Shown here: positions 13,286 to 22,224 of the stretch, piece after piece
Position numbering within the stretch: the stretch's first letter is position 1
Layout of the letters: the number at the start of each line of letters is the position of its first letter
From: an uncultured Microbacterium sp.
Lineage (GTDB): Bacteria > Actinomycetota > Actinomycetes > Actinomycetales > Microbacteriaceae
DNA: 39,467 bases
Assembly: GCA_937926065.1 (NCBI GenBank)
Contig: CALANM010000129.1
Location: 1-39,467 of the forward strand
Reading direction: 5' to 3'
Translations under genes and position numbers: made by a program
Notes under the pieces: generated by a model
Database searches by the model: none
What the model saw: the letters and a program-made list of their open reading frames with translations, nothing else
What the model was told of the DNA's origin: nothing

Positions 13286-13291
13286 ACGCTA
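13286..13291 (-). promoter_or_regulatory. Leaderless-type promoter of the GerW-family gene
   Basis: TAGCGT on the minus strand followed by 6 nt and the ATG at 13279. Confidence 0.5.
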
Positions 13292-13299
13292 CTGCGCCT

Positions 13300-13316
13300 C
13301 CGCGCGATGCGCGCGG
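13300..13316 (-). terminator. Hairpin downstream of dinB
   Basis: Perfect 7-bp inverted repeat CCGCGCG-ATG-CGCGCGG in the 62-nt gap between the dinB stop and the next promoter; a probable terminator separating the two transcripts. Confidence 0.4.
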
Positions 13317-13341
13317 GGTCCTGCCGATCAATCGGAGCAGC

Positions 13342-14604
13342 TCAGTGGTCGACGGGCGGGAGCCGTGGATTCGTCGGCAATGCGTTGACGTCTCGACGAC
13401 CGCCGAGAATGCTGGCGCGCGTCACCGCCGCACGCCCGAAGCGAGCGCGCGCCGAGTCGAGCGCCTCGTCGACCGCGCGCCAGTCGGCATCCTCATCCCA
13501 CAGCGGGATCATTCCGCCACCGGCGGACCGGAGCCGTTCGCCGCGGACGCCGATGAGCCTCACCGGCTGGGACAGCGGCAGCTGGGCGAGAAGGTCGATC
13601 GCCACATCACCGATGCGTTGTCCCACGTGCGTCGGTTCCGGAAGCGTCACGGAGCGCGACAACGTCGTGAAGTCGGCGTATCGCAGCTTAAGGGCGATCG
13701 TCTGCGCTTCCCAGCCGCCGGCCCTCAGTCGGGCAGCCACCCGATCGGCCAGGCGTCGCAGCTCCGTTCTCAGCACGACGGGATCGTCGACATCCTCTAG
13801 GAACGTCTCCTCGTGCCCCACGCTCTTCTCGACATGCTCCGTCTGCACCTCGCGAGGATCGATGCCGTGGGCGAGCTGCCAGATCCGCTCCCCCATTGCG
13901 CGGCCGAGAGCCCGCTCGAGGACAGGGCGGGGTGAGGCGAGCACGTCGGCCACGAGGCGGATGCCACGGCGTTCGAGAGCCTCGGCCGCCTTCGGGCCCA
14001 CACCCCACAGTGCTCTCACCGGCCGGTCGGCGAGGAAAGCCGCCGTGTCCCGCTCCGAGACGATCAGCAGACCATCCGGTTTCGAGAGCGTCGAGGCGAT
14101 CTTCGCCACGTGCTTGGTCGCCGCGACGCCGACACTGCAGGCGAGCCCCGTCCGCTCACGCACTCGCACGCGCAGATCACGAGCGATGCGACCGGGGCTG
14201 CCCCAGAGTCGTCGCGCCCCGCTGACGTCGAGGAAGGCCTCGTCGATCGACAGCGGTTCGACGAGCGGCGTGATCTCGTGGAAGATCTCCATCACCTGTC
14301 GGGACAGAGCGGCGTATCGGTCGAAATGAGGCGCGACGACCACGGCGCCAGGACACAGGCGCAGCGCCTGACCGACCGACATCGCGGCGCGCACGCCGAA
14401 CCTGCGCGCCTCGTACGACGCGCTCGAGACGACGCCGCGCCCTTCGAGGCCGCCGACGATGATCGGCTTGTCCGCGAGCGACGGGTCGTCGAGCACCTCG
14501 ACCGACGCGTAGAACGCGTCCATGTCCACGTGGAGGATGCGGGTGCCGGTGTCATCGGCTCCGTCGGCGGACACCAGCCGCCCCGTTCCGTCTCCGCGTC
14601 CCAT
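13342..14604 (-). CDS. dinB: DNA polymerase IV (Y-family, DinB)
   Basis: A 420-aa translesion DNA polymerase. Catalytic acidic residues are visible: HVDMDAFYASVE (Asp27) and LSIDEAFLDVSGA (Asp121, Glu122). ACSVGVAATKHVAKIAS and ALWGVGPKAAEAL (helix-hairpin-helix of the thumb) follow, then a little-finger domain with SVGHEETFLEDV. The usual C-terminal QLSLF clamp motif is not obvious; the nearest candidate is MIPLWDED before a final GRRDVNALP tail. It lies 73 nt downstream of gatB, behind a strong hairpin. A GACAAT hexamer 6 nt before the ATG could give a separate weak promoter. No LexA box is visible nearby. Confidence 0.93.
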   Translation of the reverse strand: MGRGDGTGRLVSADGADDTGTRILHVDMDAFYASVEVLDDPSLADKPIIVGGLEGRGVVSSASYEARRFGVRAAMSVGQALRLCPGAVVVAPHFDRYAALSRQVMEIFHEITPLVEPLSIDEAFLDVSGARRLWGSPGRIARDLRVRVRERTGLACSVGVAATKHVAKIASTLSKPDGLLIVSERDTAAFLADRPVRALWGVGPKAAEALERRGIRLVADVLASPRPVLERALGRAMGERIWQLAHGIDPREVQTEHVEKSVGHEETFLEDVDDPVVLRTELRRLADRVAARLRAGGWEAQTIALKLRYADFTTLSRSVTLPEPTHVGQRIGDVAIDLLAQLPLSQPVRLIGVRGERLRSAGGGMIPLWDEDADWRAVDEALDSARARFGRAAVTRASILGGRRDVNALPTNPRLPPVDH

Positions 14605-14616
14605 TCCTCCATTGTC

Positions 14617-14657
14617 GCTGAGGCCGACGACACCTGGGCGGCGCCGTCGGCCTCAGC
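14617..14657 (-). terminator. Strong 13-bp hairpin between gatB and dinB
   Basis: Perfect inverted repeat: GCTGAGGCCGACG at 14617-14629 and CGTCGGCCTCAGC at 14645-14657, with a 15-nt loop. It lies 20 nt past the gatB stop and is the strongest hairpin I found in the window. It lacks a T-run but should end the gatCAB transcript. Confidence 0.6.
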
Positions 14658-14677
14658 CGAAGGACGTGCGGCCGCGA

Positions 14678-16207
14678 CTATTCCGCCGCGCGTGCCAGCA
14701 CGAGCTCACGCACGCGCGCCGCGTCGGCCTGGCCGCGCATGGCCTTCATGACCGCACCGATGACAGCTCCGGCCGCCTGCACCTTGCCATCGCGGATCTT
14801 GGCGAGCACGTCCGGCTGCGCTGCGAGGGCCTCGTCGATGGCGGCGATCAGCGCGCCATCATCGGAGACGACAGCGAGACCTCGCGCGTCGACGACCTCC
14901 TGCGGCGTGCCCTCGCCTGCGATCACTCCCTCGAGCACTTGACGGGCGAGCTTGTCCGTGAGCGTGCCTGCGTCAACGAGCAGCTGCAGGGCGGCGACGT
15001 CGGCAGGGCCGACGAGCGACGACGGCTCGACACCCTCTGCGTTGGCGATGCGGGTGATCTCACCCGTCCACCACTTGCGGGCGGCGGCCGGTGACGCGCC
15101 CGCCTTGACGGTCGCATCGACCTCGGCGAGGAGGCCTCCGTTCGCGACGTCCTGGAATTCCAGATCGGTGAATCCCCACTCCGCCTTCAGGCGACGACGG
15201 CGTGCCGCCGGGGCCTCGGGGAGGGCGGCACGCAGCGACTCGATGAGCTCCTCCGATGGCGCCACCGGGAGCAGGTCGGGCTCCGGGAAGTACCGGTAGT
15301 CATCGGCATCCGACTTCGGGCGTCCCGGCGACGTGGTCCCGGTGTCCTCGTGCCAGTGACGGGTCTCCTGCGTGATGGAGCCCCCGGCGGCCAGGATGGC
15401 GGCCTGACGCTGGATCTCGTAACGCACTGCCCGCTCGACTGAGCGCATGGAGTTGACGTTCTTCGTCTCCGTGCGCGTGCCCAGCGGCGGCACCGGCTCG
15501 CCCTCGGCGACCCGGGGGCGCAGCGACACATTGGCGTCACAGCGCAGGTTGCCGCGCTCCATCCGGGCCTCGGATATGCCGAGCGCGAGGACGATGTCGC
15601 GGATCGCGGCGACGTACGCCTTCGCGACCTCGGGTGCGCGGCGATCCGCGCCGAAGATCGGCTTGGTGACGATCTCCACCAGCGGCACTCCCGCGCGGTT
15701 GTAGTCGACGAGCGAGTACTCCGCGCCCTGGATGCGGCCCGTCGAGCCGCCCATGTGCGTGAGCTTGCCGGCGTCCTCCTCCATATGCGCGCGCTCGATG
15801 GGCACCGTGACGAGCGTCCCGTCCGAGAGCTCGATCTCGACCGCGCCGTCGAATGCGATCGGCTCGTCGTACTGCGAGATCTGGTAGTTCTTGCCGAGAT
15901 CGGGGTAGAAGTAGTTCTTGCGCGCGAACCGGCTCGACGGCGCGATCGAACAGCCGAGCGCCAGCCCGAGACTGATCGAGTAGCGCACCGCGGTCTCGTT
16001 CACCACGGGCAGTGATCCGGGAAGACCCATATCGACGGGCGCGACGAGCGTGTTCGGCTCGGCGTCGTGATTCTCGGGGTGCGCGGGGTTGCCCGCGCCC
16101 GAGAACATCTTCGTCTTGGTGTTCAGCTCGACGTGGACCTCGAATCCGAGCACAGGCTCGAACAGCTCGAGTGCCTTGTCGAAGTCCATCAGTGCGACCT
16201 TCGCCAT
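14678..16207 (-). CDS. gatB: Asp-tRNA(Asn)/Glu-tRNA(Gln) amidotransferase subunit B
   Basis: The kinase and tRNA-binding subunit of GatCAB, which phosphorylates and amidates mischarged Glu-tRNA(Gln) or Asp-tRNA(Asn). The 509 aa match the family. Signatures: LGFEVHVELNTKTKMFSG, NYFYPDLGKNYQISQYDEP, DYNRAGVPLVEIVTKP, RMERGNLRCDANVS and, near residue 300, DDYRYFPEPDL. The C-terminal YqeY-like domain ends MRGQADAARVRELV. The ATG at 16207 shares its A with the gatA TGA (TGATG), so translation is coupled; an upstream in-frame extension inside gatA is rejected. It is third in gatC-gatA-gatB. Confidence 0.96.
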   Translation of the reverse strand: MAKVALMDFDKALELFEPVLGFEVHVELNTKTKMFSGAGNPAHPENHDAEPNTLVAPVDMGLPGSLPVVNETAVRYSISLGLALGCSIAPSSRFARKNYFYPDLGKNYQISQYDEPIAFDGAVEIELSDGTLVTVPIERAHMEEDAGKLTHMGGSTGRIQGAEYSLVDYNRAGVPLVEIVTKPIFGADRRAPEVAKAYVAAIRDIVLALGISEARMERGNLRCDANVSLRPRVAEGEPVPPLGTRTETKNVNSMRSVERAVRYEIQRQAAILAAGGSITQETRHWHEDTGTTSPGRPKSDADDYRYFPEPDLLPVAPSEELIESLRAALPEAPAARRRRLKAEWGFTDLEFQDVANGGLLAEVDATVKAGASPAAARKWWTGEITRIANAEGVEPSSLVGPADVAALQLLVDAGTLTDKLARQVLEGVIAGEGTPQEVVDARGLAVVSDDGALIAAIDEALAAQPDVLAKIRDGKVQAAGAVIGAVMKAMRGQADAARVRELVLARAAE

Positions 16208-17742
16208 CAGCGGGCGCCTCCTTCCGTGCCGTGTGCCGTCGCCAGCGCCGGTGCTCGGTCGAGCAGGGGTCCGCCCCACGCTTCGACGAGCAGCGCCTCC
16301 AGTCCCGCTCCGACGCGATACAGACGCGCGTCCTCCCGGGCCGGTGCGAGGAACTGGATGCCGACCGGCAGGCCGTCGTCGTCGGCGAGCCCCGACGGGA
16401 TCGAGATGCCCGGGACGCCCGCGAGGTTCGCGGGAATCGTCGTGACGTCGTTGAGGTACATCTGCAGCGGATCGTCGATCTTCTCGCCCAGGCGGAACGC
16501 GGTCGTCGGCGCCGACGGCGTGGCGATGACGTCCACCGAGGAGAACGCCGCATCGAAGTCTCGCTGGATGAGGGTGCGGACCTTCTGCGCGCTGCCGTAA
16601 TAGGCGTCGTAGTAGCCGGCGGAGAGCGCGTAGGTGCCCAGGATGATGCGGCGCTTCACCTCATCCCCGAACCCGGCGTCGCGCGTGGCGGCCATGACGT
16701 CCTCGACCGTTCCGCCTGGCACGTCGACACGGAGGCCGAACCGGACGGAGTCGAACTTCGCGAGGTTGCTCGACGCCTCCGCCGGGAGGATCAGATAGTA
16801 GGCGGCGACGCCGTACTCGAAGTGGGGAGCGCTGATCTCGACGATCTCCGCGCCCTGAGCCTCCAGCAGCGCGAGGGCGGCGCGGAACGACGCCGACACG
16901 CCGGGCTGGAAGCCCGAGTCGGGCAGCTCCTTGATGACGCCCACCCTGAGGCCGCGGAGACCCTCACCGGTCGCGCCTTCGCGGGCCGCAGCGGCGAACG
17001 AGGGCCACTGCTGCGCAAGCGACGTCGAGTCGTGCGGATCGTGGCCGGCGATGACATCGTGAAGCAGCGCGGAGTCGAGGACCGTGCGCGAGACCGGACC
17101 GATCTGGTCGAGGCTCGACGCCAGCGCGATGGCCCCGTAGCGGCTCACGCCGCCGTACGTCGGCTTCATGCCGACCGTGCCCGTCACATGCGCAGGCTGA
17201 CGGATCGACCCTCCCGTGTCCGAGCCGAGCGCGAGCGGGGCTTCGAAAGCCGCCACCGCGGCCGCCGAGCCGCCGCCGGAGCCGCCCGGGATGCGATCGA
17301 GGTCCCACGGATTGCGCGTCGGCCCGAAGGCGGAGTGCTCCGTGGATGAGCCCATCGCGAACTCGTCCATGTTGGTCTTGCCCAGCGGAACCAGCCCGGC
17401 CGCACGCGAGCGCGCGACGACTGTCGCGTCGTAGGGCGACATGAAGCCCTCGAGGATCTTCGAGCCGCTCGTGGAGGGCATGTCAGTGGTGACCAGGACG
17501 TCCTTGATCGCGAGCGGGACCCCCGCCAGCTCCCCCAGGGCATCCCCGGCAGTGCGACGGCGGTCGATGTCGGCGGCGACCTCGAGTGCGCGCGCGTTGA
17601 CGTGGAGGAACGCGTGCACGGCGCCGTCGACGGCATCGATGCGGTCGAGGTGAGCGCGCGTCGCCTCGACGCTGGACACCTCCCCGGTCGACAGCAGGCT
17701 CGACAGCTCCGCAGCGGTCAGACGGGTCAGATCGGCGCTCAC
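16207..17742 (-). CDS. gatA: Asp-tRNA(Asn)/Glu-tRNA(Gln) amidotransferase subunit A
   Basis: The glutaminase subunit of GatCAB, releasing ammonia from glutamine. 511 aa. The amidase signature GGSGGGSAAAVAA begins at about 153, and the Ser-cisSer-Lys triad is complete: Lys80 (PLAIKDV), Ser155 and Ser179 (SDTGGSIRQPA), aligning with S. aureus GatA Lys79, Ser154 and Ser178. VGVIKELPD and YDAYYGSAQKVR are typical of the C-terminal half. The GTG start overlaps the gatC stop by 4 nt and its stop overlaps the gatB start by 1 nt. Confidence 0.96.
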   Translation of the reverse strand: MSADLTRLTAAELSSLLSTGEVSSVEATRAHLDRIDAVDGAVHAFLHVNARALEVAADIDRRRTAGDALGELAGVPLAIKDVLVTTDMPSTSGSKILEGFMSPYDATVVARSRAAGLVPLGKTNMDEFAMGSSTEHSAFGPTRNPWDLDRIPGGSGGGSAAAVAAFEAPLALGSDTGGSIRQPAHVTGTVGMKPTYGGVSRYGAIALASSLDQIGPVSRTVLDSALLHDVIAGHDPHDSTSLAQQWPSFAAAAREGATGEGLRGLRVGVIKELPDSGFQPGVSASFRAALALLEAQGAEIVEISAPHFEYGVAAYYLILPAEASSNLAKFDSVRFGLRVDVPGGTVEDVMAATRDAGFGDEVKRRIILGTYALSAGYYDAYYGSAQKVRTLIQRDFDAAFSSVDVIATPSAPTTAFRLGEKIDDPLQMYLNDVTTIPANLAGVPGISIPSGLADDDGLPVGIQFLAPAREDARLYRVGAGLEALLVEAWGGPLLDRAPALATAHGTEGGAR

Positions 17743-18038
17743 TGCTCCTCCCCCAGGATCGCGGTGACGCGGAAGCGGCTCTCGGCGGCATCCGGCGCGT
17801 TCTGAAGGACCTCGTCGAGGCTCAGCATGTCGCCGACGACGTCGGGACGGAAGACGTTCTCCATCGCGATCGGGTGACTGGTCGCGGGCACATCAGCCGT
17901 CGCGACTTCGGACACCTTGGCGATGTTGTCGACGATCACGGCAAGCTGACCGGTGAGGCGCTCCACCTCCTCGTCACTCAGCTGTATGCGGGCGAGGACG
18001 CCGAGATGGCGGACGAGATCGGGGCTGATTTCAGACAC
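17739..18038 (-). CDS. gatC: Asp-tRNA(Asn)/Glu-tRNA(Gln) amidotransferase subunit C
   Basis: The small clamp subunit of GatCAB, about 99 aa. VRHLGVLARIQLSDEEVERL, then DVPATSHPIAMENVFRPDV and the C-terminal ESRFRVTAIL are diagnostic. Two GTG codons (18041 and 18038) could start it. I choose 18038 (MSEISPDLV) because TAGACT lies exactly 6 nt before it, the same spacing as at the other leaderless genes here. Ends in a GTGA overlap with gatA. Confidence 0.95.
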   Translation of the reverse strand: MSEISPDLVRHLGVLARIQLSDEEVERLTGQLAVIVDNIAKVSEVATADVPATSHPIAMENVFRPDVVGDMLSLDEVLQNAPDAAESRFRVTAILGEEQ

Positions 18039-18044
18039 CACGAC

Positions 18045-18050
18045 AGTCTA
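18045..18050 (-). promoter_or_regulatory. Leaderless-type promoter of gatCAB
   Basis: TAGACT on the minus strand, 6 nt before the GTG at 18038. It decides between the two adjacent GTG starts. Confidence 0.5.
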
Positions 18051-18091
18051 GTTCGGCGCGCTGCCCGCTCACGCGCGCGAACGCGGAGCCC

Positions 18092-18097
18092 TAGGCT
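18092..18097 (+). promoter_or_regulatory. Leaderless-type promoter of the acyl-CoA ligase gene
   Basis: TAGGCT followed by 6 nt and the GTG at 18104. It is divergent from the gatC promoter, 41 bp away. Confidence 0.5.
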
Positions 18098-18103
18098 GGG
18101 CGC

Positions 18104-19822
18104 GTGACGACGTACGACCCGCCTCGCCCATGGACCTCCAGCTACGCCGAGGGCGTCCCCGCCGACCTCGAGCCTGTCACGGGGTCGCTGCTGGACATCG
18201 TGGCCGCCTCGGCGCGCGACTACCCTGAGGCGCCCGCCCTCCAGTTCTTCGGTCGCGAGACCACGTACCGCGAGCTCCAGGACGCGATCGACCGCGCTGC
18301 TGCAGGACTGCGTGCGCTCGGTGTGGGGCCGGGAGACCCGGTTGCGATCGTGCTGCCGAACTGCCCGCAGCACATCGTCGCCTTCTACGCCATACTGCGG
18401 CTCGGCGCCGTTGTGGTCGAGCACAATCCCCTCTACACGCCGCGCGAGCTGCGCAAGCAGTTCGAGGACCACGGTGCAAAGACGGCGATCGTCTGGAGCA
18501 AGGTCGTCAGCACCGTTCAGGATCTTCCTGCCGACGTGACCGTCACGAACCTGATCTCGGTGGACCTCACGACCGCAATGCCGCTGTCGCTGCGGATCGC
18601 GCTCCGCCTGCCCATCGCGAAGGCCCGCGAGTCGCGCGACGCACTCACCGCCCGCGTGACGGGCGCCCTGCCGTGGGAGAGCCTGCTGCAAGCGCAGCCC
18701 TTGCCCGCCTCGCATCCGCTCCCCCAGACCGACGACCTCGCGATCATCCAGTACACGAGCGGTACCACCGGCACTCCGAAGGGCGCGATGCTGACCCACC
18801 GCAACCTGCTGTCGAACGCCCGTCAGGCGCAGGCGTGGGTGCCGTCGATTCGCCGAGGCGAGGGGTGCGTGGTGTATGCGGTGCTTCCCATGTTCCACGC
18901 GTACGGGCTGACACTGTGCCTCGCGTTCGCGATGTCGATGGGCGCCCGGCTCGTGCTGTTCCCGCGCTTCGAGCCGGAGATGGTTCTGTCGGTCACCAAG
19001 AAGCATCCGGCGACGTTCCTGCCGCTCGTCCCGCCGATCGCTGAGCGTCTGCTGCGGGCCGCAGAGGAGCAGGGCGTATCACTCCACGGCACGGAGATCG
19101 CGATCTCCGGCGCTATGGCGCTGCCGCACGAACTGGTCGTGCCTTTCGAGGAGGCGACGGGCGGGTACCTCGTCGAGGGCTACGGCCTGTCCGAATGCTC
19201 CCCGGTTCTCATGGCGAACCCCGTCGCGGAGCATCGGGTGCCCGGCACCGTCGGCCTCCCGCTTCCCGGCACCGAATGCCGCGTGGTCGACCCCGATGAC
19301 CCGACGAAGGACGTGGCGCCGGGCGAGCGCGGCGAGCTCATCGTGCGGGGACCTCAGGTGTTCTCGGGCTACTACGGAAAGCCCGAGGAGACCGAGAGCG
19401 TGTTCATCGACGGCTGGTTCCGCACGGGTGACATCGTCACGATCGACGACGCCGGTTTCGTGAGGATCGTCGACCGCATCAAGGAGCTCATCATCACGGG
19501 TGGCTTCAACGTCGCGCCCACCGAGGTGGAGAACGCGCTCCGCCAGCACCCTCAGGTGGAGGACGCCGCCGTCGTCGGCCTGCCGAGCGAGCACTCCGGC
19601 GAGGAGGTCGTCGCGGCCGTCGTGCTCAGTCCCGGCGTGCAGAACCCCGACGTCGAGGCCATCCGAGAGTTCGCCCGCGGCATCCTGACGCCATACAAGG
19701 TGCCGCGTCGGCTGTTCGTCGTCGATGAGCTGCCGAAATCCCTCATCGGCAAGGTCCTGCGGCGACAGGTGCGTGAATCGCTCCTGAGGCTCACCCAGCC
19801 ATCGGGCGACTCAGCCGGCTGA
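18104..19822 (+). CDS. Long-chain fatty acid-CoA ligase (AMP-binding, FadD-like)
   Basis: Activates fatty acids to acyl-CoA through an acyl-AMP intermediate. 572 aa of the ANL superfamily. Motifs: ATP-binding P-loop YTSGTTGTPKG (217-227), A5-like EGYGLSECSPV, and the hinge-containing GWFRTGDIVTIDDAGFVRIV followed by DRIKELIITGGFNVAPTEVE. The catalytic Lys lies near the end in LPKSLIGKVLRR. No signal peptide. Whether it prefers long or medium chains cannot be read off. The GTG start fits a leaderless mRNA. It converges with ligA across a hairpin. Confidence 0.92.
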   Translation: MTTYDPPRPWTSSYAEGVPADLEPVTGSLLDIVAASARDYPEAPALQFFGRETTYRELQDAIDRAAAGLRALGVGPGDPVAIVLPNCPQHIVAFYAILRLGAVVVEHNPLYTPRELRKQFEDHGAKTAIVWSKVVSTVQDLPADVTVTNLISVDLTTAMPLSLRIALRLPIAKARESRDALTARVTGALPWESLLQAQPLPASHPLPQTDDLAIIQYTSGTTGTPKGAMLTHRNLLSNARQAQAWVPSIRRGEGCVVYAVLPMFHAYGLTLCLAFAMSMGARLVLFPRFEPEMVLSVTKKHPATFLPLVPPIAERLLRAAEEQGVSLHGTEIAISGAMALPHELVVPFEEATGGYLVEGYGLSECSPVLMANPVAEHRVPGTVGLPLPGTECRVVDPDDPTKDVAPGERGELIVRGPQVFSGYYGKPEETESVFIDGWFRTGDIVTIDDAGFVRIVDRIKELIITGGFNVAPTEVENALRQHPQVEDAAVVGLPSEHSGEEVVAAVVLSPGVQNPDVEAIREFARGILTPYKVPRRLFVVDELPKSLIGKVLRRQVRESLLRLTQPSGDSAG

Positions 19823-19830
19823 CTGCCCTC

Positions 19831-19856
19831 GATCCGCCCGCCCGTCGTGGCGGATC
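19831..19856. terminator. Bidirectional hairpin between acyl-CoA ligase and ligA
   Basis: Perfect 8-bp inverted repeat GATCCGCC / GGCGGATC with a 10-nt loop, filling the 32-nt convergent gap and reaching into the ligA stop codon region. Confidence 0.5.
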
Positions 19857-22185
19857 ACCCCGCGTCAGCTGGGCCGGCGTCCAAGGCGGCGGGACCCTGC
19901 TCGACGAGAACCTTGAACTGCGCCGCATCGATGATGCGGAGCCCAAGCGCCTCTGCCTTCGCCAGCTTGGACCCGGCCCCGGGCCCCGCGGCGACGAAGT
20001 CCGTCTTCTTCGATACGCTCGACGCCGCCTTGCCGCCAGCCGCCATGATCGCCTCCTGCGCGCCTTCTCGCGTGTACCCTTCGAGCGACCCGGTGGCGAC
20101 AACCGTGATGCCTTCGAGCACACCGCCGGTGACGGACGCCGCACCCGGTCCTGCGTGCCCGGGGATCTCCAGGCGCGCGCCGGCCGCCGCCCAGCGTTCG
20201 ACGATCTCGCGGTGCCAGTCGACGTCGAACCACTCGATGACGGAATCGGCGATGACGCCTCCGACACCCTCGACCGCGGCGAGCTCGTCGCGGCCGGCAG
20301 CACGGATGGCGTCGACCGACCCGAACCACTGCGCGAGCGCTCGCGCGGCCACGGGCCCGACGTGCCGGATGTTCAGCGACACCAGGAATCGCCACAGCTC
20401 CTTGGTCTTGGCCTTCTCAAGCTCCTGGAGAAGCTTGAGCGCCGCGGAAGACGGCTGCGGGCCCGTGAGCCCCTGCTTCTTCTCGGCCGCCGTGGGATTG
20501 CGCTGGAAGGGTGCGCGGGTCTTGACCGTGCCGTCAGGCTCCTCCTTCGGCAGCCCCGTCTCCGCGTCGCGGACGACGACCTCGATCGGCACGAGCTGCT
20601 CCAACGTGAGGTCGAACAGCCCCGCTTCGGTCTCGAGCGGCGGCGTCGGCGGATACTGCGGCTGAGTGAGGGCGGCGGCCGTCACCTCGCCGAGGACTTC
20701 GATGTCGAGTGCCCCGCGCGAGCCGATATGCTCCACGCGGCCGCGCACCTGCGCGGGGCAGGCCCGCGTGTTGGGGCACCTCAGGTCGACATCGCCTTCT
20801 TTGGCCGGCGCGAGCGGTGACCCGCACTCGGGGCATTCCGTCGGCATGACGAATGCGCGCTCCGTGCCGTCGCGCAGTTCAGCCACCGGGCCCAGGACTT
20901 CGGGGATGACGTCGCCCGCTTTGCGAAGTACGACCGTATCGCCGATCAGCACGCCCTTGACCTTGACGACGTCTTGGTTGTGGAGGGTCGCCTGTCGCAC
21001 GACGCTTCCGGCCACGCGAGCCGGCGCCATGACCGCGAAGGGGGTGGCTCTACCGGTTCGTCCCACCGACACGACGATGTCCAGCAGCTTCGTGTTGACC
21101 TGTTCGGGCGGGTACTTGTAGGCGATCGCCCACCGTGGCGCGCGGCTGGTGGCGCCAAGCTCGTCATGAAGCTCGAGCTCGTCGACCTTGACGACGATGC
21201 CGTCGATCTCGTGCTCGACATCATGCCTGTGCTCGCCGTGGTAGGCCACGTAGTCGAGGACGCCGTCGACGTCATCGAACGTGCGGAAGTACGGACTGGT
21301 CGGAAGGCCCCAGTCCGCCAGCAGGGCATAGATCCCGCTCTGCGACGCGACCGGCGGATTCTGCCAGGCGCCGATGCCGTGGACGAACAGCCGCAGCGAG
21401 TCCAGCCTCGCCTGGCCGGCCTCGCGTTCGAGACCCGACTTCTTATCGAGCTGCTGCCGGAGACCGCCGCTGGCGGCGTTGCGGGGATTCGCGAAGGCCG
21501 GGAATCGGCGTGCCGCCGCCCGCTCCGCCTTCTCCTGGTCGACGCCTCGGCCGACGCTGCCGGCGATGACGCGCTCGCGCATCTCCGCCTGCAGCTCGTT
21601 CAGGCGGTCGAAAGCCGCGACGGGAATGAAGACCTCGCCGCGCACCTCCACGAGTGACGGATGGCCCGCCCCGCTGAGGCGCTGCGGGATGCCGGCGACT
21701 CGGAGGGCGTTGACGGTGACGTCTTCACCGACGCGACCGTCGCCGCGTGTCGCCGCAGACACGAGCACTCCGTCGACATACCTCAGGCTGATCGCGAGTC
21801 CGTCGATCTTGAGCTCGGTGAGCCAGCGCACGTCGCGGCCGGCGGAGGCACGCGTCTTGACGCACCACTCTCGAAGCTCTTCGGCGCTGAACACGTTGTC
21901 GAGGCTCAGCATGCGCTCCGCGTGCTCGACGGGCGCGAACATGGAGTTCTCCGCCGCACCGACGCTCTGCGTCGGAGAGTCCTGTCCCTGGACCTCGGGA
22001 AACAGGCGCTCGAGACGCTCCAGCCGCCGCATCCAGCCGTCGTAGGTCGCGTCGTCGACGAGCTCGGCGTCTCTGCCGTAGTAGGCCTCTCGCGCGTCGA
22101 GAATGAGGCCGGTGAGCCGCTCGGCCTCTGCACGCGCGTCGTCGAGAGTCAGTGCTGACAGGTCGTAGTCTTCGGCATCCGTCAC
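19855..22185 (-). CDS. ligA: NAD+-dependent DNA ligase LigA with an insertion
   Basis: The essential replicative ligase that seals nicks using NAD+. 776 aa, about 100 longer than typical LigA. Domain Ia has YY at 35-36 for NMN; the nucleotidyltransferase domain has LKIDGLAI (adenylated Lys126) and TRGDGRVGEDVT; the OB fold includes YKYPPEQV and VGRTGRATPFAVM. The zinc finger has Cys451, 454, 470 and 476. The helix-hairpin-helix region contains an extra hydrophilic segment of about 45-50 residues at about 533-578. IRHVGPVAARALA follows, and a BRCT domain (TVVATGSLEGYTREGAQEAI) closes the protein. The GTG start is 6 nt after TAGACT, predicting a leaderless mRNA. Confidence 0.96.
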   Translation of the reverse strand: MTDAEDYDLSALTLDDARAEAERLTGLILDAREAYYGRDAELVDDATYDGWMRRLERLERLFPEVQGQDSPTQSVGAAENSMFAPVEHAERMLSLDNVFSAEELREWCVKTRASAGRDVRWLTELKIDGLAISLRYVDGVLVSAATRGDGRVGEDVTVNALRVAGIPQRLSGAGHPSLVEVRGEVFIPVAAFDRLNELQAEMRERVIAGSVGRGVDQEKAERAAARRFPAFANPRNAASGGLRQQLDKKSGLEREAGQARLDSLRLFVHGIGAWQNPPVASQSGIYALLADWGLPTSPYFRTFDDVDGVLDYVAYHGEHRHDVEHEIDGIVVKVDELELHDELGATSRAPRWAIAYKYPPEQVNTKLLDIVVSVGRTGRATPFAVMAPARVAGSVVRQATLHNQDVVKVKGVLIGDTVVLRKAGDVIPEVLGPVAELRDGTERAFVMPTECPECGSPLAPAKEGDVDLRCPNTRACPAQVRGRVEHIGSRGALDIEVLGEVTAAALTQPQYPPTPPLETEAGLFDLTLEQLVPIEVVVRDAETGLPKEEPDGTVKTRAPFQRNPTAAEKKQGLTGPQPSSAALKLLQELEKAKTKELWRFLVSLNIRHVGPVAARALAQWFGSVDAIRAAGRDELAAVEGVGGVIADSVIEWFDVDWHREIVERWAAAGARLEIPGHAGPGAASVTGGVLEGITVVATGSLEGYTREGAQEAIMAAGGKAASSVSKKTDFVAAGPGAGSKLAKAEALGLRIIDAAQFKVLVEQGPAALDAGPADAG

Positions 22186-22191
22186 CCCGTC

Positions 22192-22197
22192 AGTCTA
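22192..22197 (-). promoter_or_regulatory. Leaderless-type promoter of ligA
   Basis: TAGACT on the minus strand, then 6 nt, then the GTG at 22185. ligA therefore need not depend on read-through from mnmA 39 nt upstream. Confidence 0.5.
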
Positions 22198-22224
22198 GGA
22201 GCGCCCTCCGACAGACCGCAGGAC

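Noticed and set aside
14605..14677. LexA box upstream of dinB
   Set aside because: No sequence close to TCGAACRNRTGTTCGA in the gap; the palindrome there is a GC-rich hairpin.
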